DNA of 64,000 nt from Cytidiella melzeri. Its lineage: Eukaryota; Basidiomycota; Agaricomycetes; Polyporales; Irpicaceae. The translations under genes and the position numbers were made by a program. The stretch lies in NCBI GenBank assembly GCA_022592445.1, contig JABYQR010000235.1, positions 1 through 64,000 on the forward strand. Direction: 5' to 3'. The notes beneath the pieces are model-generated. The model was given only the letters and a program-made list of their open reading frames with translations. It was not told where the DNA came from and searched no databases. Every line of letters begins with the position of its first letter. The first letter of the stretch is position 1. Shown in pieces: positions 13,702 through 25,874 of this stretch.

Positions 13702-13801
13702 GGCCGGCTAGCTCAGTTGGTTAGAGCGTGGTGCTAATAGCGTGTGATAATCTTGTCACGTAACTACGCCAAGGTCGCGGGTTCGACCCCCTCGCTGGCC
13801 A
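13702..13801 (+). tRNA. tRNA-Ile(AAU): tRNA-Ile (anticodon AAU) with 26-nt intron
   Basis: Decodes AUU and, after inosine modification, AUC. The acceptor stem GGCCGGC pairs with GCTGGCC, with one G-T pair. The D-arm (GCTCAGTTGGTTAGAGC) and B box (GGTTCGACCCC) are canonical. The anticodon arm TGGTG..CGCCA encloses CTAATA, the intron at 13740-13765, then A38, the normal position for a nuclear tRNA intron. The anticodon is 13736-13738. The discriminator A is 13801, followed by a T-rich Pol III terminator. The T stem contains one C-T mismatch, which is also present in the duplicated 3' fragment at 19302-19332. Confidence 0.92.
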
Positions 13802-13804
13802 TTT
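13774..13804 (+). repeat. 31-bp direct repeat, left copy (tRNA 3' end)
   Basis: The last 28 nt of the tRNA-Ile gene plus three following T residues recur exactly at 19302-19332. The two copies bracket about 5.5 kb. This resembles the attL/attR arrangement of elements that integrate at tRNA 3' ends, but no integrase ORF is seen between the copies. Confidence 0.8.
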
Positions 13805-15079
13805 CTTTTCTTTTTCTTTTTGCAGCAGCTAGCTGGACCTGGTGTTGTGTGGAGATTGTAAGTAACCGTTGTGTTGAAAATAGAAGTAACCTGATGTACA
13901 CAAAGGGAGGAGGGCACGGGCACTTTATAGAGGGACATCGCCCAACATTTTACCATGAGTCCCATCAATCTTTCTACTTTAGTCAACAATGGTGCTTAGC
14001 TTCTCTGCCTTCAGCTCTCACCTTCAACTTCATCCTTGCCATGCACACTAAACACAAAGTCCTTTTTGTGGCTGAGGAGCTCAAGCAAAACCCTAACAAG
14101 AAACAGGCTTAGACCAAGGCTAAGGCAATTTCTGGTATGTTGTCTTGACTTTTAATGAATGTTGTTGAACACATAACATAGTGTTGTGCTCTGCTCTAAT
14201 GACTGTGGGTTTGTTGAGGGAGCCTCCAAGTCAGGAAATGGTCAGGAAAATGCTAATCAAGTATGCAGAAGAGCTGGTAGCGGCTGTTGAGAGGGATGGT
14301 GAAGAGGATCTGTTCAAGAATGAGTGAAAGAAGCCAGTCATTGATGATAGTGAGTTGGCACAAACACCGGTTGCTCATGACAGGCTGTAAGTCTTGTTCT
14401 CTGTGCAGTATTCAATGATGTATAGTATATCAAAATGAGACGGTCTCAGCTACACATGGCATGAGATATCTCACAAAGTTGTTTGTTATACAGCAAGAGT
14501 TGGAACATTTATGAATTGTGGATTTATTCAGTCAGACAGTTGTGCAGAGCAATAACACAGAGGATGCATTGAGCTAGCAGTGTTGCAGAGTGACTGCTGC
14601 TATGCTGATAAACCCTAAACAAGGGTGGAATGGATGACGGTGGAAGAGGAAAGGGATCTCCAACAACGACAACAAGGTCAGAGTCGATGATAAGCAGGCA
14701 GGCAGGCACAGAGGCCGGATACTAGCAGTGCAAATGACAGAGTTAATAGGGATAATACCAAGGTACATGCAGTAACTCACCTAGCAGTGCAAATGACAGA
14801 GAGGTCAAGATGCAGAGCTAGGGAGGGTAAGGTCTACTATATATACTGTGGCTGGTGGTCTGTACGCAAGTTCCCACACTAGGGACTGGAGTAACTGTGG
14901 GGCTGGAGCAACAATAGAACAATAAGGGACCAGGGTAACAATCAGGGACCAGGGTACATAGAACAATAGAACTAGAAAAATAGAACTATAGAACAATAGA
15001 ACAGGAACAATAGAACCATAGAAACTGGGGGAATCCCTGGGGAATCCCTGACAATAGACAGAAAACAATAGACGGAAGA

Positions 15080-15792
15080 TGTTACGAACGGTCTTCACAC
15101 CCTATTATTTTCCTTTACTTCTTCGATTACCTTGATAACCAGTTATCTTCTTTGTCAATTGCCTGGACGATCCAACTCGTCTTTCCTCCATCATTCCCTG
15201 ATCCACATCGCCTCCGTTCAACACGGACTATTATGTTACCATTTGCCTTCTGATGTCCATTCAAATCTCGGACCTAACTCCGATTGGTTACCATTGCCTT
15301 GGTGCAACCCTCGGCCTTTCCATACCTCCGTTACCACTCCATCGAGTCCAACCCCGTCTATCCCCTGTTTCGGATCCAACTCCGTCTATCCCCTGTTTCG
15401 GGTTCAACCCCTTCTCTATTGATTCCTGCCTCATGTTTCACCTTTCTATTGTTCCTTGTTTCCGCACCTTGACAGTCTTTTCTCTCATTGGCTTTCCAGA
15501 GTAGTAGTTGTTCTCCGTGCATTGTTCCTCCTTTCTGTTTCTCTGATTTGTTACCACTACCTCGGACTGGTCCAAAAGTAGTTAGGTCAACATGTATAAA
15601 TAGCCGTTAGACATGGGGCTAGAACCTCAGTCTATCCACTTTGTATCAATATTCCTTCTATCGAACCATCATCTGTCTACCACTGTGCTTGACAGCGACC
15701 GCGCAGCCTAGACCATCATCAGACCTTGAGTGTAGCTACACCAAGGGGTTCTGACCTGACAACTTGTCCCTTGACGATAGTCGGTCTTAACA
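15080..15792. mobile_element. Solo LTR (713 bp) with 5-bp target duplication
   Basis: Begins TGTTACGAACGG and ends CGGTCTTAACA, so the termini are the inverted pair TGTTA/TAACA expected of an LTR. The 5 bases on each side are identical (GAAGA at 15075-15079 and 15793-15797), the target-site duplication size of Ty3/Gypsy and Ty1/Copia elements. A TATA box (tataaatag, 15595-15603) lies in the second half, as expected for an LTR promoter on the plus strand. Internal retrotransposon DNA is missing, consistent with LTR-LTR recombination. It sits inside the acaatagaac-rich tract, so it inserted after that tract existed. The superfamily cannot be assigned from the LTR alone. Confidence 0.8.
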
Positions 15793-17427
15793 GAAGACAA
15801 TAGGACAATAAGAACTGGGGGAATCCCTGACAATAGAAGGGGAACAATAGAACAATAGCCTAGGGTGATCTGGAACTGCTCCAGATTGAGTCTAGGGTTT
15901 GGGTCTGGACTATTGATAAATAAGGCAGGATGTCATGTGACCCAGGTTAGGGTTAGGTCCGGTAACACTCCTAGCCGGAAAATAAGCACACTAGATAGGT
16001 GCCTACTGCTGTAAACTTGTGACTATGTTGGAAAAATCTGCTGTCTGTTGGACTATCCATGTCAAGCAGTAACAAAACAGACAGGAGTATTGAAGGTATC
16101 TATGACCAGTAGACGTAGGCCTGTGATAGTTGAGACCTTATGTTTTGGTTATGCTCAGCCTTCCAATAATCTGTGCGGCATATTGTGCTGTGAACTCCGG
16201 TGCTTGCAAGCAAGGGTAGGCTCAATTGAGCAGGCATGACAGAACTGTGCAGATGCAAACTGTTAAACCACCTAGAACATGACTTAGAGTAAGTTTGTCT
16301 ACAATGTGGTGGTGTGTACCATGCAGTATTGCACTTTGTCTGCACATAACAGCTGTTCCTTGCCGTGCAAAAATCTACTTCACCATCCCGGCTTGTTATC
16401 TTCTCAAGCTGGCAATACAGCGAGGTCGCAACATCAGAATCAGAGTGTTTGGTGCCAAGTAATTTGCACAATAGCACATGTTCACCCCCATTGCACTAAG
16501 TCTAGTTGATCTGACATCCTTGGTTGTGGTGTTGTTGAATTTGCAAGCAACACCCAAGTGGTAAGGCCAGATTGATTCCATGGGCAATTCAGTCTCCTGA
16601 CAATGATTGTGAGATAGCAAACATATGTAGACTAAATGTTGTGCCCGTTGATACGCCCAGAAAACTGCTAAGCATGGGACCACAGCAGTTTCTATTCATT
16701 CATGCGCTCGCACCTTTTCCACAGCCAGTCCCTGCCTTCCCATCAGCACAGGCATTGCAAAGCAACACGGAGATGGCACTGTATATGGGCACAAGGTGTT
16801 TGCCGAGGTCACAAGATGTTTGCCAAGGATCCGAGGACTTACCATGTGGCAGCAACCTGGCGGCAATCCCCAAAGGCGCAAGCTTGCGCGAGCCCCTGAC
16901 TTGCAGTCACATGTTCTCTGCATTGGTGCCTGGACCAACGGACTTGAGGGACCGGCCAGCAATCAAATGTTTTGGACACATGTCGGACAAACACTAGCAG
17001 AAAATTGATCATCACACCGTGTTTCACTGAAGCTCCTATTACGCCACGCTGTGTGTCCCCTGGTCAGCGCCGCATCACCACTTCACAAGACTGGCACCCT
17101 CTCTACCTGGAAGGTGCTTGTCGGCCTCCTGCCTTGGCATGTGCTGTGGCCTGCCGTGCATTGATTTGTTGATTGCTTTGCCTCTGTTTGCAGAAATACT
17201 TTGGCACATTGGTTTTTTGCTCTCGCATTTGGACTTAGGACCAGTGTCACAATCCGGCCCAACCACTTGACTTCACATAACCTCTGCACCTGAACACCGC
17301 GCCGCATACTCCGCATCTCCGCACTGACGTCATCATGACCCTTATCATCTGTTTCCTTTACATCATGCTGTGTTACAGTTCTCTTATCTCTCCGCAAGAA
17401 ATGCGCAATTCCCTTTATTCCGCTTTT

Positions 17428-17578
17428 GTCGTGGATGGCCCGACTAGCCCTTAATTTTTGCAATTTAACTATTGTTTTTATCTGTAAAACTCCGGGCTGC
17501 AACCCAATTGCAACCTTCTCTGCATAAACTCCCTTTTTACGTCTATCAAGCGCCCGTATCACGTGGCTTAGACGCTCC
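17428..17578 (+). repeat. Dispersed direct repeat, copy 1
   Basis: Starts gtcgtggatggcccgacta and ends with cgcccgtatcacgtggctta plus acgctcc. It matches 19131-19289 strongly at both ends and loosely in the middle, with an insertion in the second copy. The E-box CACGTG near the right end is kept in both. It is probably part of a transposable element; no coding potential was seen. Confidence 0.7.
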
Positions 17579-19130
17579 ACACAGTCACATTACTTGCTAC
17601 TGGCATGTGACTTAGCTTAAGTAAGACCACATGGCTACAAACACATGGCTCAGCCCATAGCTAGGGTTTGACGTCATAGATACCGTTCACATGGACTCCT
17701 TTTGTTCTTTCCCTATTGTTCTCTTTATGGAAGGATGTTCTCACAGGTGTGGGAATGGAATACAATAGTTGGTCTCCTTTTAGATAGATTCTCTCACGAG
17801 TAGAGTTCTTGGCAAGGTCTAGACAATAGCTATTGTTCTCCTTTAGGTAGTTCTTTTGTTCTTCGTTCACACGGCTTCTTGCAAAGCCTGCCCTCAACAT
17901 GGTCTGTGCGCAGGTCCCTGAAGTCTATATATACTACTGCATGTACGCTCCTAGCCCCCATCTCGACCTCTTGGTCTTTACTGGGCTAGGTAAGCCACCC
18001 CCTCTTGTACTATATAGCTGGTAGTACAAATACTAACTTGGTCTTTACTGGGCTAGCAGCTTGCATAAAGTTTGATAGCTGGTGAGAGCATTGTGCTTCA
18101 AGCCTGCCACCACCTCTTCGTTGTCTTCCACATCGTGTCCCTTTTAGTTGCGTCGAGCTTCGTCTCTGTGACAGCTTTCATCTACTCCTGTAGGACTTGA
18201 AATCATTGTAGTATATATACAAGACCCAACTGTATGTCAAGAACACAACCAAACTCTATGAAGAGCGAGGAAGTGACGATAGGGGGGGAGGAACGACAAG
18301 CGAACTCGCGTGGACGATGACGACAGGGGTAATGATGATGAGGAAAGGGGTAGAGACAAAAACGAGGGAACAGCTGACAATGAGCTAAAGACCAGGATAT
18401 ATTAGCACAGTGATGAGACTAGTACAAGGTGAACGTCACCTAAAGACCAGGAGGTAGAATCTGAGGTCTTTAGGGAGCTACAGGGTGGGTTTATATACAT
18501 CTCAGACAAGGACCCCTGGTACCGGGTCTGTACTCCTAACACTGCCGTGGGAACATATGGTGTGCTATGGTGCGATGTTCTACAATGTTCCACAATGTTC
18601 CAGCACCTTCTATGATCATGTGACCAGTCTGTCACATGCACTTGATCACATGCAGTAGCCATGTACCATCGATAAGATAAGATAAGGAAATTAAAAGGAA
18701 AAGAAAGGAAAAAGTGTGCATGCTTGTGACATGTAGTAAATAAGCAATTCGAATATCGAATAAGACTTCCCTTCTTATCCTCTCTTCGTATGCATTCAAC
18801 TTCACTAGCTGAAGTCGTCTTACTCGTTGTTGTCTGACATCCTCTCGCTGTCTCCGGTGTTCTGATCACCACACCTCTGCAGGTCTGCATTTCGATTGAG
18901 TCTTGCTCTCGAACCTTTGATCCTGCTAAGTCCAAATTTGAGTCACGAGAATCTCAAGCGGCGCAACTTAATTGGTTGAAGCCAAGACTCATTCTGATCC
19001 CCCTCGTTCACTCCACCGCTTCCGCATCTCCGCGAACTCTGCAGCTCCGCGTCCCTCGCTTTTTCGTCTTGCTCTTAACAACCAGGAAGGAAAGGTTTAG
19101 GAGGTGGATTTGGATATATAAACAGTGTCT

Positions 19131-19289
19131 GTCGTGGATGGCCCGACTATCCCTTATTTTTTGCGTTTTACATCTAGTTTTTACCTTTGAAACCAGCTTG
19201 AAACCTGTTTGCCACCTAGCTTGCAACCCTCTCTGCAAAAACCCCTTGCACGTCTATTAAGCGCCCGTATCACGTGGCTTATACGCTCC
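19131..19289 (+). repeat. Dispersed direct repeat, copy 2
   Basis: Second copy of the 17428-17578 repeat. It ends 12 bp before the duplicated tRNA-Ile 3' end, so repeat and tRNA fragment may belong to one element terminus. A tatataaac string at 19114-19123 lies just upstream. Confidence 0.7.
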
Positions 19290-19301
19290 TTATTTCACAG
19301 A

Positions 19302-19332
19302 GTCGCGGGTTCGACCCCCTCGCTGGCCATTT
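19302..19332 (+). repeat. 31-bp direct repeat, right copy (tRNA 3' fragment)
   Basis: Exact copy of 13774-13804. It contains the T-arm and 3' acceptor strand of tRNA-Ile(AAU) without the 5' half, so it cannot form a tRNA. It marks the right end of the 5.5-kb interval. Confidence 0.8.
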
Positions 19333-19610
19333 ATTGGATTTTGCTTTCACCACCATCGCGGAATGGTAGAAAACGGCCTGACATTTAAGAAAATGCAAGT
19401 GGCCACCGGAGAAGCGATTTTTGTTGCTATCGAACACGATAAATCCGCGACCGTTGCAGTGCTTGTAATAAGCGCAGCCAATAGGAAGCCTCCTGGTGTC
19501 CGTTACCAAAAGCAGGTCATGGTTGACTTTTGAGCCCAGGCAAACCCAAACTCATGTTCTCATTTCTCGACGGTCACCTCGTCTCTTTACTCTTTGTGTC
19601 TTGCTAAACT

Positions 19611-21511
19611 ATGCGAATGCGGATAAAAGCTCTGGTTTCGGTCTTGTCTCTCTTCCTCTATGGCGCCAATGCAGACCCATCACAGGTTGGCGAACTGTAT
19701 CCCCCAGGATACCTACCACTTGTGAACAAGGCAAATGTTTACCTGTCCGCTGGGCAGTTCCATGATGCTGCAAAGTCCTACTCAGAAGCAATTGGTACGT
19801 GCCCCGTCTGTTTGCAAGGTAGAACACCAAAGTTACTCACCACACATACTGGAACATAGACATGGCCCCGAACGACTACTTGCTGTACTACAAGCGAGCC
19901 ACTGCTTATTTCTCCTTGAACCGCCACTCTCAGGCACTCGATGACTTTGATAAAGTACTGGAGTTGACTTCACACTCTTTCGACAAGGCGTACCTCATGA
20001 AGGCCCGTATACATGCCAAGGACGGACAATTCCCCGCTGCCCGCGAAGCTATCAAGAATTACACGGGAAAAGTCAAGGATGACCCGGCTGTGCGAGAACT
20101 TTTGTTTGGAGTGTCGGAAGCAGAGATGGCGGCGAAGAAGGCTCAACAGGCGATGAGGGCAAAGCTGTGGCAAGCCTGTGTGGAGGCCTCAAGCACCGCT
20201 CTGCAAACCGCCTCCCACTCTGTCCCACTGCGCCGACAGCGGTCTGACTGTGCTATTGCTGCGGGAGATGTTGAAAGTGCTGTCGGTGATCTAACGTGAG
20301 TAACCAATGTTTGTGACCACGATTACGATATTCAACTACTCTCGTAGGCGGCTCACACATCTGACAACTCCCTCTACCTCTCTCCTCATGAAAATGTTTC
20401 GCCTCTCCTATTTCTTCCTCCCACATGGATCTTCCTCCTCTGCTGCCGCCATGACCGCACTGAAGCAGTGCTTACACTACGACCCAGACTCGAAACATTG
20501 TCTACCAGCCCATAGAATGCTCAAATCGTTCGACAAGTCGTTCAAGAAGCTGGACGAAGCCGTCGCATCCGAGAAGTGGTCGACAGTTCTCGATGTCCTC
20601 ATCAGCTCCAATCCTTCCTCTGGCCTCGCCGCCAAGTTCGATGATGCTTTGGGTACCAACACCACACCTGAAGCGCTGGATCTCCCGTCAACTATACCGC
20701 CACGGCCAGCGAAGCTTATCTCGCCAAGAAGAGAGCAGATCTTGAGAGCTTTGTGTCGTTCGTACGTGAATCTGAAACAGCCTGTCAAGGCTGGGCAATG
20801 GTGCGAGGAGCTCCTGCGCATGGAGGGCCTCGAGAACGATACGGATGGCCTGGTAGGACGGGGTGAGGCTTTATTAAAGAAGGAAGAGTGGGAAGAGGCG
20901 GTCAGGGTGTTCGAAAAGGCGTTCGAGTCCAGTGGTCGGTCAAACAGAGAGGTACGTTCTCAGTTTTGGACCGAATGGTGCTTACACTGACATAACAATT
21001 CCAGGTCCATCAGCGTCTCCAGAGAGCGCAGAAGCTACTCAAGCAGTCGCGCCAGAAGGACTATTACAAAATTCTTGACGTCCCTCGAGATGCAGATGCC
21101 AAGACCATCAAGAAGGCTTTGTAAGTACCGTCTCGACTTGAGTCCATGCACCAACTGACAGAGCCTTTATAGCCGTAAAGCAGCTATGAAAGCTCACCCT
21201 GATAAAGGTGGAAGTGAGGCGAAGATGGCATCAGTGAACGAAGCGTATGAGGTGCTCAACAACCCAGGTACGGCAGACTGATGCTCGCTCAACTTATTCT
21301 AGTATTCACATTCATCGCAGAGCTACGACAACGATTCGACAATGGTGACGATCCCAACGACCCCATGGCTGGTCACGGTGGAGGTGGTGGTTTCCCCGGC
21401 GGCGCACATCCCTTCGCTCAGTTCTTCCAGAGCGGAGGAAACGGATTCCCAGGCGGTGGTGGTGGCTTCCAATTCCACTTTAGTGGCCCTGGAGGCGGGC
21501 GAGGCTTTTAG
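19611..21511 (+). CDS. DNAJC3/P58IPK-type ER co-chaperone (TPR + J domain)
   Basis: ER-lumenal co-chaperone that binds unfolded clients through TPRs and stimulates BiP through its J domain. Exons: 19611-19794, 19860-20295, 20348-20951, 21005-21120, 21173-21267 and 21321-21511, giving 541 residues. A signal peptide (MRMRIKALVSVLSLFLYGANA) precedes TPRs, including YKRATAYFSLNRHSQALDDFDKVLEL. A J domain begins KDYYKILDVPRDADAKTIKKAF. Its HPD tripeptide, in AHPDKGGSEAKM, is intact and follows an intron inside the domain. A Gly/Phe-rich tail of about 50 residues ends the protein, with no HDEL-type retention signal. The architecture matches animal DNAJC3 and its fungal relatives. Confidence 0.9.
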
Positions 21512-22491
21512 AGCCAGGCGTACGTCATGTAAGAGAAGAGGAGACCGCCATTTCATTCTCGAATGCTTTGCGCATTGTGTTGTATTATACCATTGCTATC
21601 CCCTGGACCGCCCCGTATGGACGTTTTTCTTATAATCCGGAGTATCACTAGAAACGAACATCGACGGTCAAATAAGCTTCGAGTTGGAAAACATGAGTGA
21701 CTGCTGAGTTGCGACGCACGATTGTCTCGAGCTGCGTCATGGCACGGTGTCGTAGAGAGAAAGAGAAAAGCTGGCGAGGTTTAGTGGAGTGGTGCAGGTG
21801 TAGACTCACTGAGGCAACTCATGATCTTGTTATGCGTCGTACTCATCTACTGGTACCCTTGATAGCTTGTAAGATGAGATTCGGATTACAAGACAATACA
21901 TCACGCCGTCTATCACGGTACGTCCCTCTTGAATCTCGAATCATTAACGCAGCTCTGATACATGGCAACTTTTCTTCTCAGATTGACTGCGACGGGTGTG
22001 TATTAGCTGTTTATCACGGTGACCGTAACCTGGCGCAATATCGGTCAAGTTGCGTCGTTTTACTGCCCAGAGTCCGGTCACATCTCTCTGAAAGCTCGCA
22101 GGATGTTTATTACGCGTAGCAGCAGACTTCGCCTCTCTGCACCTCCGGACATACCTCGGAAACTTTCAAGTGGTTGGGGATGGTTCGCGGCAGTAGTGTG
22201 AAGTTTCCAGCCGCAAAAGAAGTCAAACTACATCGTCACGCGTCCTCAAGTCCACCGTTGTGCCTGGTACGTTTGCCATCATATGACACTGTTTTGTGGT
22301 ATAATGTCGCGCAACAACTATTGACCACATGGCTCAAGGTGACTCTGACCTGTCTTCCATGTCTCGCATATGCACCGCGGTAAACATGGTGGGCGCAACT
22401 GAGGCTCGTGACATCGCACATCGTAGCAGATAAAACAAAGGTAGGTCCCGCTCTATCGACTGTTGCAGCGCACCTGAACCTCTCGACTGTC
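21512..22491. other. Intergenic between DnaJ and GH3 genes
   Basis: About 980 bp separate the two co-directional genes. Only short frames without family signatures occur. It presumably holds the DNAJ terminator and the GH3 promoter; no clear TATA element was identified. Confidence 0.5.
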
Positions 22492-25400
22492 ATGCACCTT
22501 CAAGTTAGACTGTGCGTACCGCCGTTGCTACTGTTGGGGCAAGCACTCGCAGCCTCGAACCATCTTGGGGTACGCGACAACCTGCACTTCCCTCTACATG
22601 CCCGTGCTACCAACAAGGACGGGTCAGTACCTTTGTACAAAAATCCAGCGGCGGCGATAGAAGACCGTGTGAGCGACCTTCTCCCGCGAATGACACTCCA
22701 GGAAAAGGTAGCGCAGCTGTGAGTGCTTCAATTTTGGATTCATCTCTCATATTTACAACGGTCGGATTGATAGGATTCAAGGAGACATCGATGGATGGAT
22801 GGACATGTCAGACCCACTGGACGATACCTTGACCCACAATCAAACCGGTCTGGAAAACATGTTGAGCACGAAAAGCGGCGCGGTCTGGGGAGGCTATCTC
22901 GCAAAGTGGGACAAAATCGTATACGCTATCACGATTGGGCAACAATATCTCATGGAAAATACTACGCTTGGTATACCGGCCATTTTCCAAACCGAAGGTG
23001 CTGTCTGTTCCCTTCAATATTCCGCTGGTGCTTATGGATATTGCAGGCCTGCACGGCTTTACGGATAATGGTACTACCTGGCCCTCGCCTATTGGACTGG
23101 CAGCATCCTTCAACACGGACCTACTGCAGCAGGCGGCTGCTACCATCGCCACTGAAGCAGAAGGTCTCGGCTATAGTCAAGCCTTTGCGCCGGTATTAGA
23201 CCTCTCCAGAGAGCTGCGCTGGGGACGTGTCGAAGAGAATTTTGGAGAAGACCCGTTCTTGTGAGGCTTCATCTCTTTTGTACTCTGTCATTCTCACCCG
23301 TCTCAATATTTTCATAGGACAGGAGAAATGGGACATGCTTACGTGACAGGACTACAATCCGGACGCCGTCGCAATGCTAGCTCTACTGCCATTGCCCGCA
23401 TGGCAGCGACATGCAAGCACTTCGCTGCATTTGGAAGCCCTCAGGGTGGACTGTGAGCGGTTCTTCATGAGTTTCACCTATTCTCGGTCTCAGTGTGGTA
23501 CAGAAACATCGCACAAGTCTCCGGTGGTGAACGTGAATTGCGTACGAATTTTCTCAAACCGTTCAATCGAGCGTGTGTTGAGAGTCTTTCTATCATGACC
23601 GCATATTCGAGCTATGATGGGATCCCCGCAGTGGCTAATACCCGTGAGGCTCAAGCTCTCCACGCGATTGCACACCTGAATGCTAACCGAAACATGACGA
23701 AGATCTGCTGACAGACATCGTGAGTTCGATGCAATCTTGTTCCACTGCGAAAAGGCTTGACATGGGCCATTTGTCTAGCTCCGCAACGAGTGGGGCTACA
23801 AATACTTTGTCACTTGCGACGCCGGGTCGATAGACCTTTTAGTTAGTACCCACGCCGTCTGCGCAGACCGCGAATGCGCCGCGAGAGTGGGCATTGAGAA
23901 CTACAGCGGAGAGATGGGTGGCGGAACGTACACGTATTTGACGCTGCCAGGTACGTATTTCAAGTCCTACATTTCTTTGGGGTATTGACTCGTGGTATAG
24001 ATCAAGTCAATGCTGGTAACGTCAGTGTCACGTACATTGACGAAACTGTCAAGTCTATCCTGCGTACGAAGTTTTCGCTGGGACTGTTCGAGAGTTAGTA
24101 ACATCACATGACTTCGCTTGTACTCCTGCTGATCTTGTAAAACCCCGACACCCACAGATCCATATCCATATGCGGACTATACATCGACACTGCGAACGTC
24201 AGCAACGCGCTCTCTCCTTCATCAGATGGAGCAAGAAACCATCGTTCTTCTAGAGAACCACAACAGCGTCCTTCCTCTCAGCAAGACCATTGGTTCTGTT
24301 GCTCTGATCGGGCCCCAGGCGGATCGTGTCACAGTAAGCAGCTTCGCAGAACTCGGACTTGACCATTTCTCACGGGAACGAACAGCTTGGCGACTATGTT
24401 TTCTTCAACGCATCCTTGAACGGTATCACCCCATTAGCAGGCTTTTCACAGGTCCTCGCCAACACTTCTGTCAAGGTGAACTACGCCGAGGGCAGCAAGC
24501 TCTGGTCAAATGACCAATCAGGCTTCTCAGCTGCTGTAGAAGCAGCCAAGAACTCGGACGTCGCAGTTGTCATGGTGGGGACGTGGTCGCTCGACCAAAC
24601 GCTGCTATGGACTCCTGGAACCAACGCCACGACGGGAGAGCACGTTGATCTCTCTGACCTTGGGTTGGTCGGAGCCCAGTTAGATCTGGTCAAAGCAGTC
24701 AAAGCCGCAGGAAAACCGACGGTTGTTGTCCTTGTGAGTGGAAAACCCGTGGCCGAGCCATGGATCCAAGCAAGTTCGTACCCATCCAGAGATGAAGGCT
24801 TTCTTAAACGCTAACACAGTTTCGGATTTCTAGATGCCGACGCGGTAATCCAACAGTTCTATCCCGGAGAGCTCGGCGGTCTTGCTCTCGCGGAGGTGAT
24901 CTTCGGTGACGTTAACCCCTCTGGTGAGTTGATTTGATCACCCACAAATCAATCCGCGTAAGCAGCGTGTTTAAGACATAATCATAGGAAAACTGCCAGT
25001 GTCTTTCCCTAGAAGCGTCGGGACAACACCCGTGTTCTACAATTATATCAAAGGCAGCCGCCCTCTCGACCCGGGCATGGTTTTTGACAACGGCACTCTG
25101 AAATTCGGCCATCAGGTACTTGTCGTTCAGTCTGTGACCTCGCGCACAAGATAATAATGCGATTGTGTAGTACGTCCTAGATAGCCCTGTTCCCTTGTGG
25201 AGTTTCGGACATGGCCTGAGCTACACCACCTTTAACTAGTACGTCATATCTCCGTTCGTTGCTTACCCTCTTCATTCACATTGCCCCAGCACAAACCTCA
25301 AGCTCAGCCAAAACGGCCTGATAAGCACTACACAAAACTTCACCGTATCAGTCACTGTGACAAACACCGGAAAAGTAGACGGAAAAGAAGTTGTTCAGGT

Positions 25401-25738
25401 GAGCGAAGCCCTCTCCAAAACCTGTTTCGTAGATTTTACGTGCTACTAGGTGTACATGACCGACCTGGTCAGCTCTGTCGCCACTCCGAACCAGGAGCTC
25501 ATCGGCTTCCAGAAAGTCAGCCTAAAGTGAGTTATTGCAAACTTTCGGAGGAGACACCCCGGACTCAATTCGGATTCGCAGAGCTGGACAGTCCCAGACG
25601 GTCAATATTCCTGTCACCTCTAGTCAGCTGGCGGTGTGGACGGTCAAGCAGGCTTGGACTGTCGAACCTGGGCAGTTCCTGATCAAAGTCGGCACCAGCG
25701 ATCAGTCATTTGCGAGCGCGGTTCTCACCGTTCATTAG
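22492..25738 (+). CDS. Secreted glycoside hydrolase family 3 enzyme (beta-glucosidase-like)
   Basis: Retaining exo-acting glycosidase, likely releasing glucose or xylose from plant or fungal wall oligosaccharides. Sixteen exons (first 22492-22718, last 25582-25738) give 804 residues with a consistent frame. A signal peptide (LCVPPLLLLGQALA) is followed by the GH3 TIM barrel: FQTEGLHG split by an intron at 22998-23046, LDLSRELRWGRVEENFGEDP, CKHFAAFG, and the nucleophile region FVTCDAGSIDLL. The alpha/beta sandwich (ETIVLLENHNSVLPL, AVVMVGTWS) comes next, then a fibronectin III-like C-terminus (SVTVTNTGKVDGKEVVQVY). Exon 6 (23703-23719) is only 17 nt. The exact substrate cannot be told from sequence. 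Confidence 0.9.
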
Positions 25739-25874
25739 ACCGACCGGAGCGGATGGTGATACATAACGAATGCAAAGGTAAAGGGAGATTCCCAAGCTTG
25801 GTGTAATCTGTCGCACATCGTGATCCATAAAATCAAAACATAGGGCGACTGAGAAGAGAGAATGGAGGCAGTTA

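Larger units (their letters stand above)
13805..19301. mobile_element. Repeat-rich interval bounded by duplicated tRNA ends
   Basis: About 5.5 kb with no recognisable intact gene. It contains a 20-bp exact repeat (14722-14742 and 14781-14801), purine-rich runs built on an acaatagaac theme (about 14880-15070 and 15795-15860), the reverse theme on the other strand (about 17700-17850), a solo LTR, and two copies of a 151-159 bp repeat. Short open frames here lack any family signature. A relic of one or more transposable elements is the simplest reading. Boundaries are taken from the tRNA-end repeats. Confidence 0.5.

Noticed and set aside
18402..18935. 177-codon minus-strand frame in the repeat-rich interval
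   Set aside because: No transposase, integrase or other signature; it lies in tandem-repeat-like DNA.
13774..19332. tRNA-derived SINE explanation for the duplicated tRNA end
   Set aside because: A SINE would carry a 5' tRNA head with both A and B boxes. Here only the 3' half is duplicated, in an exact match to the adjacent gene.
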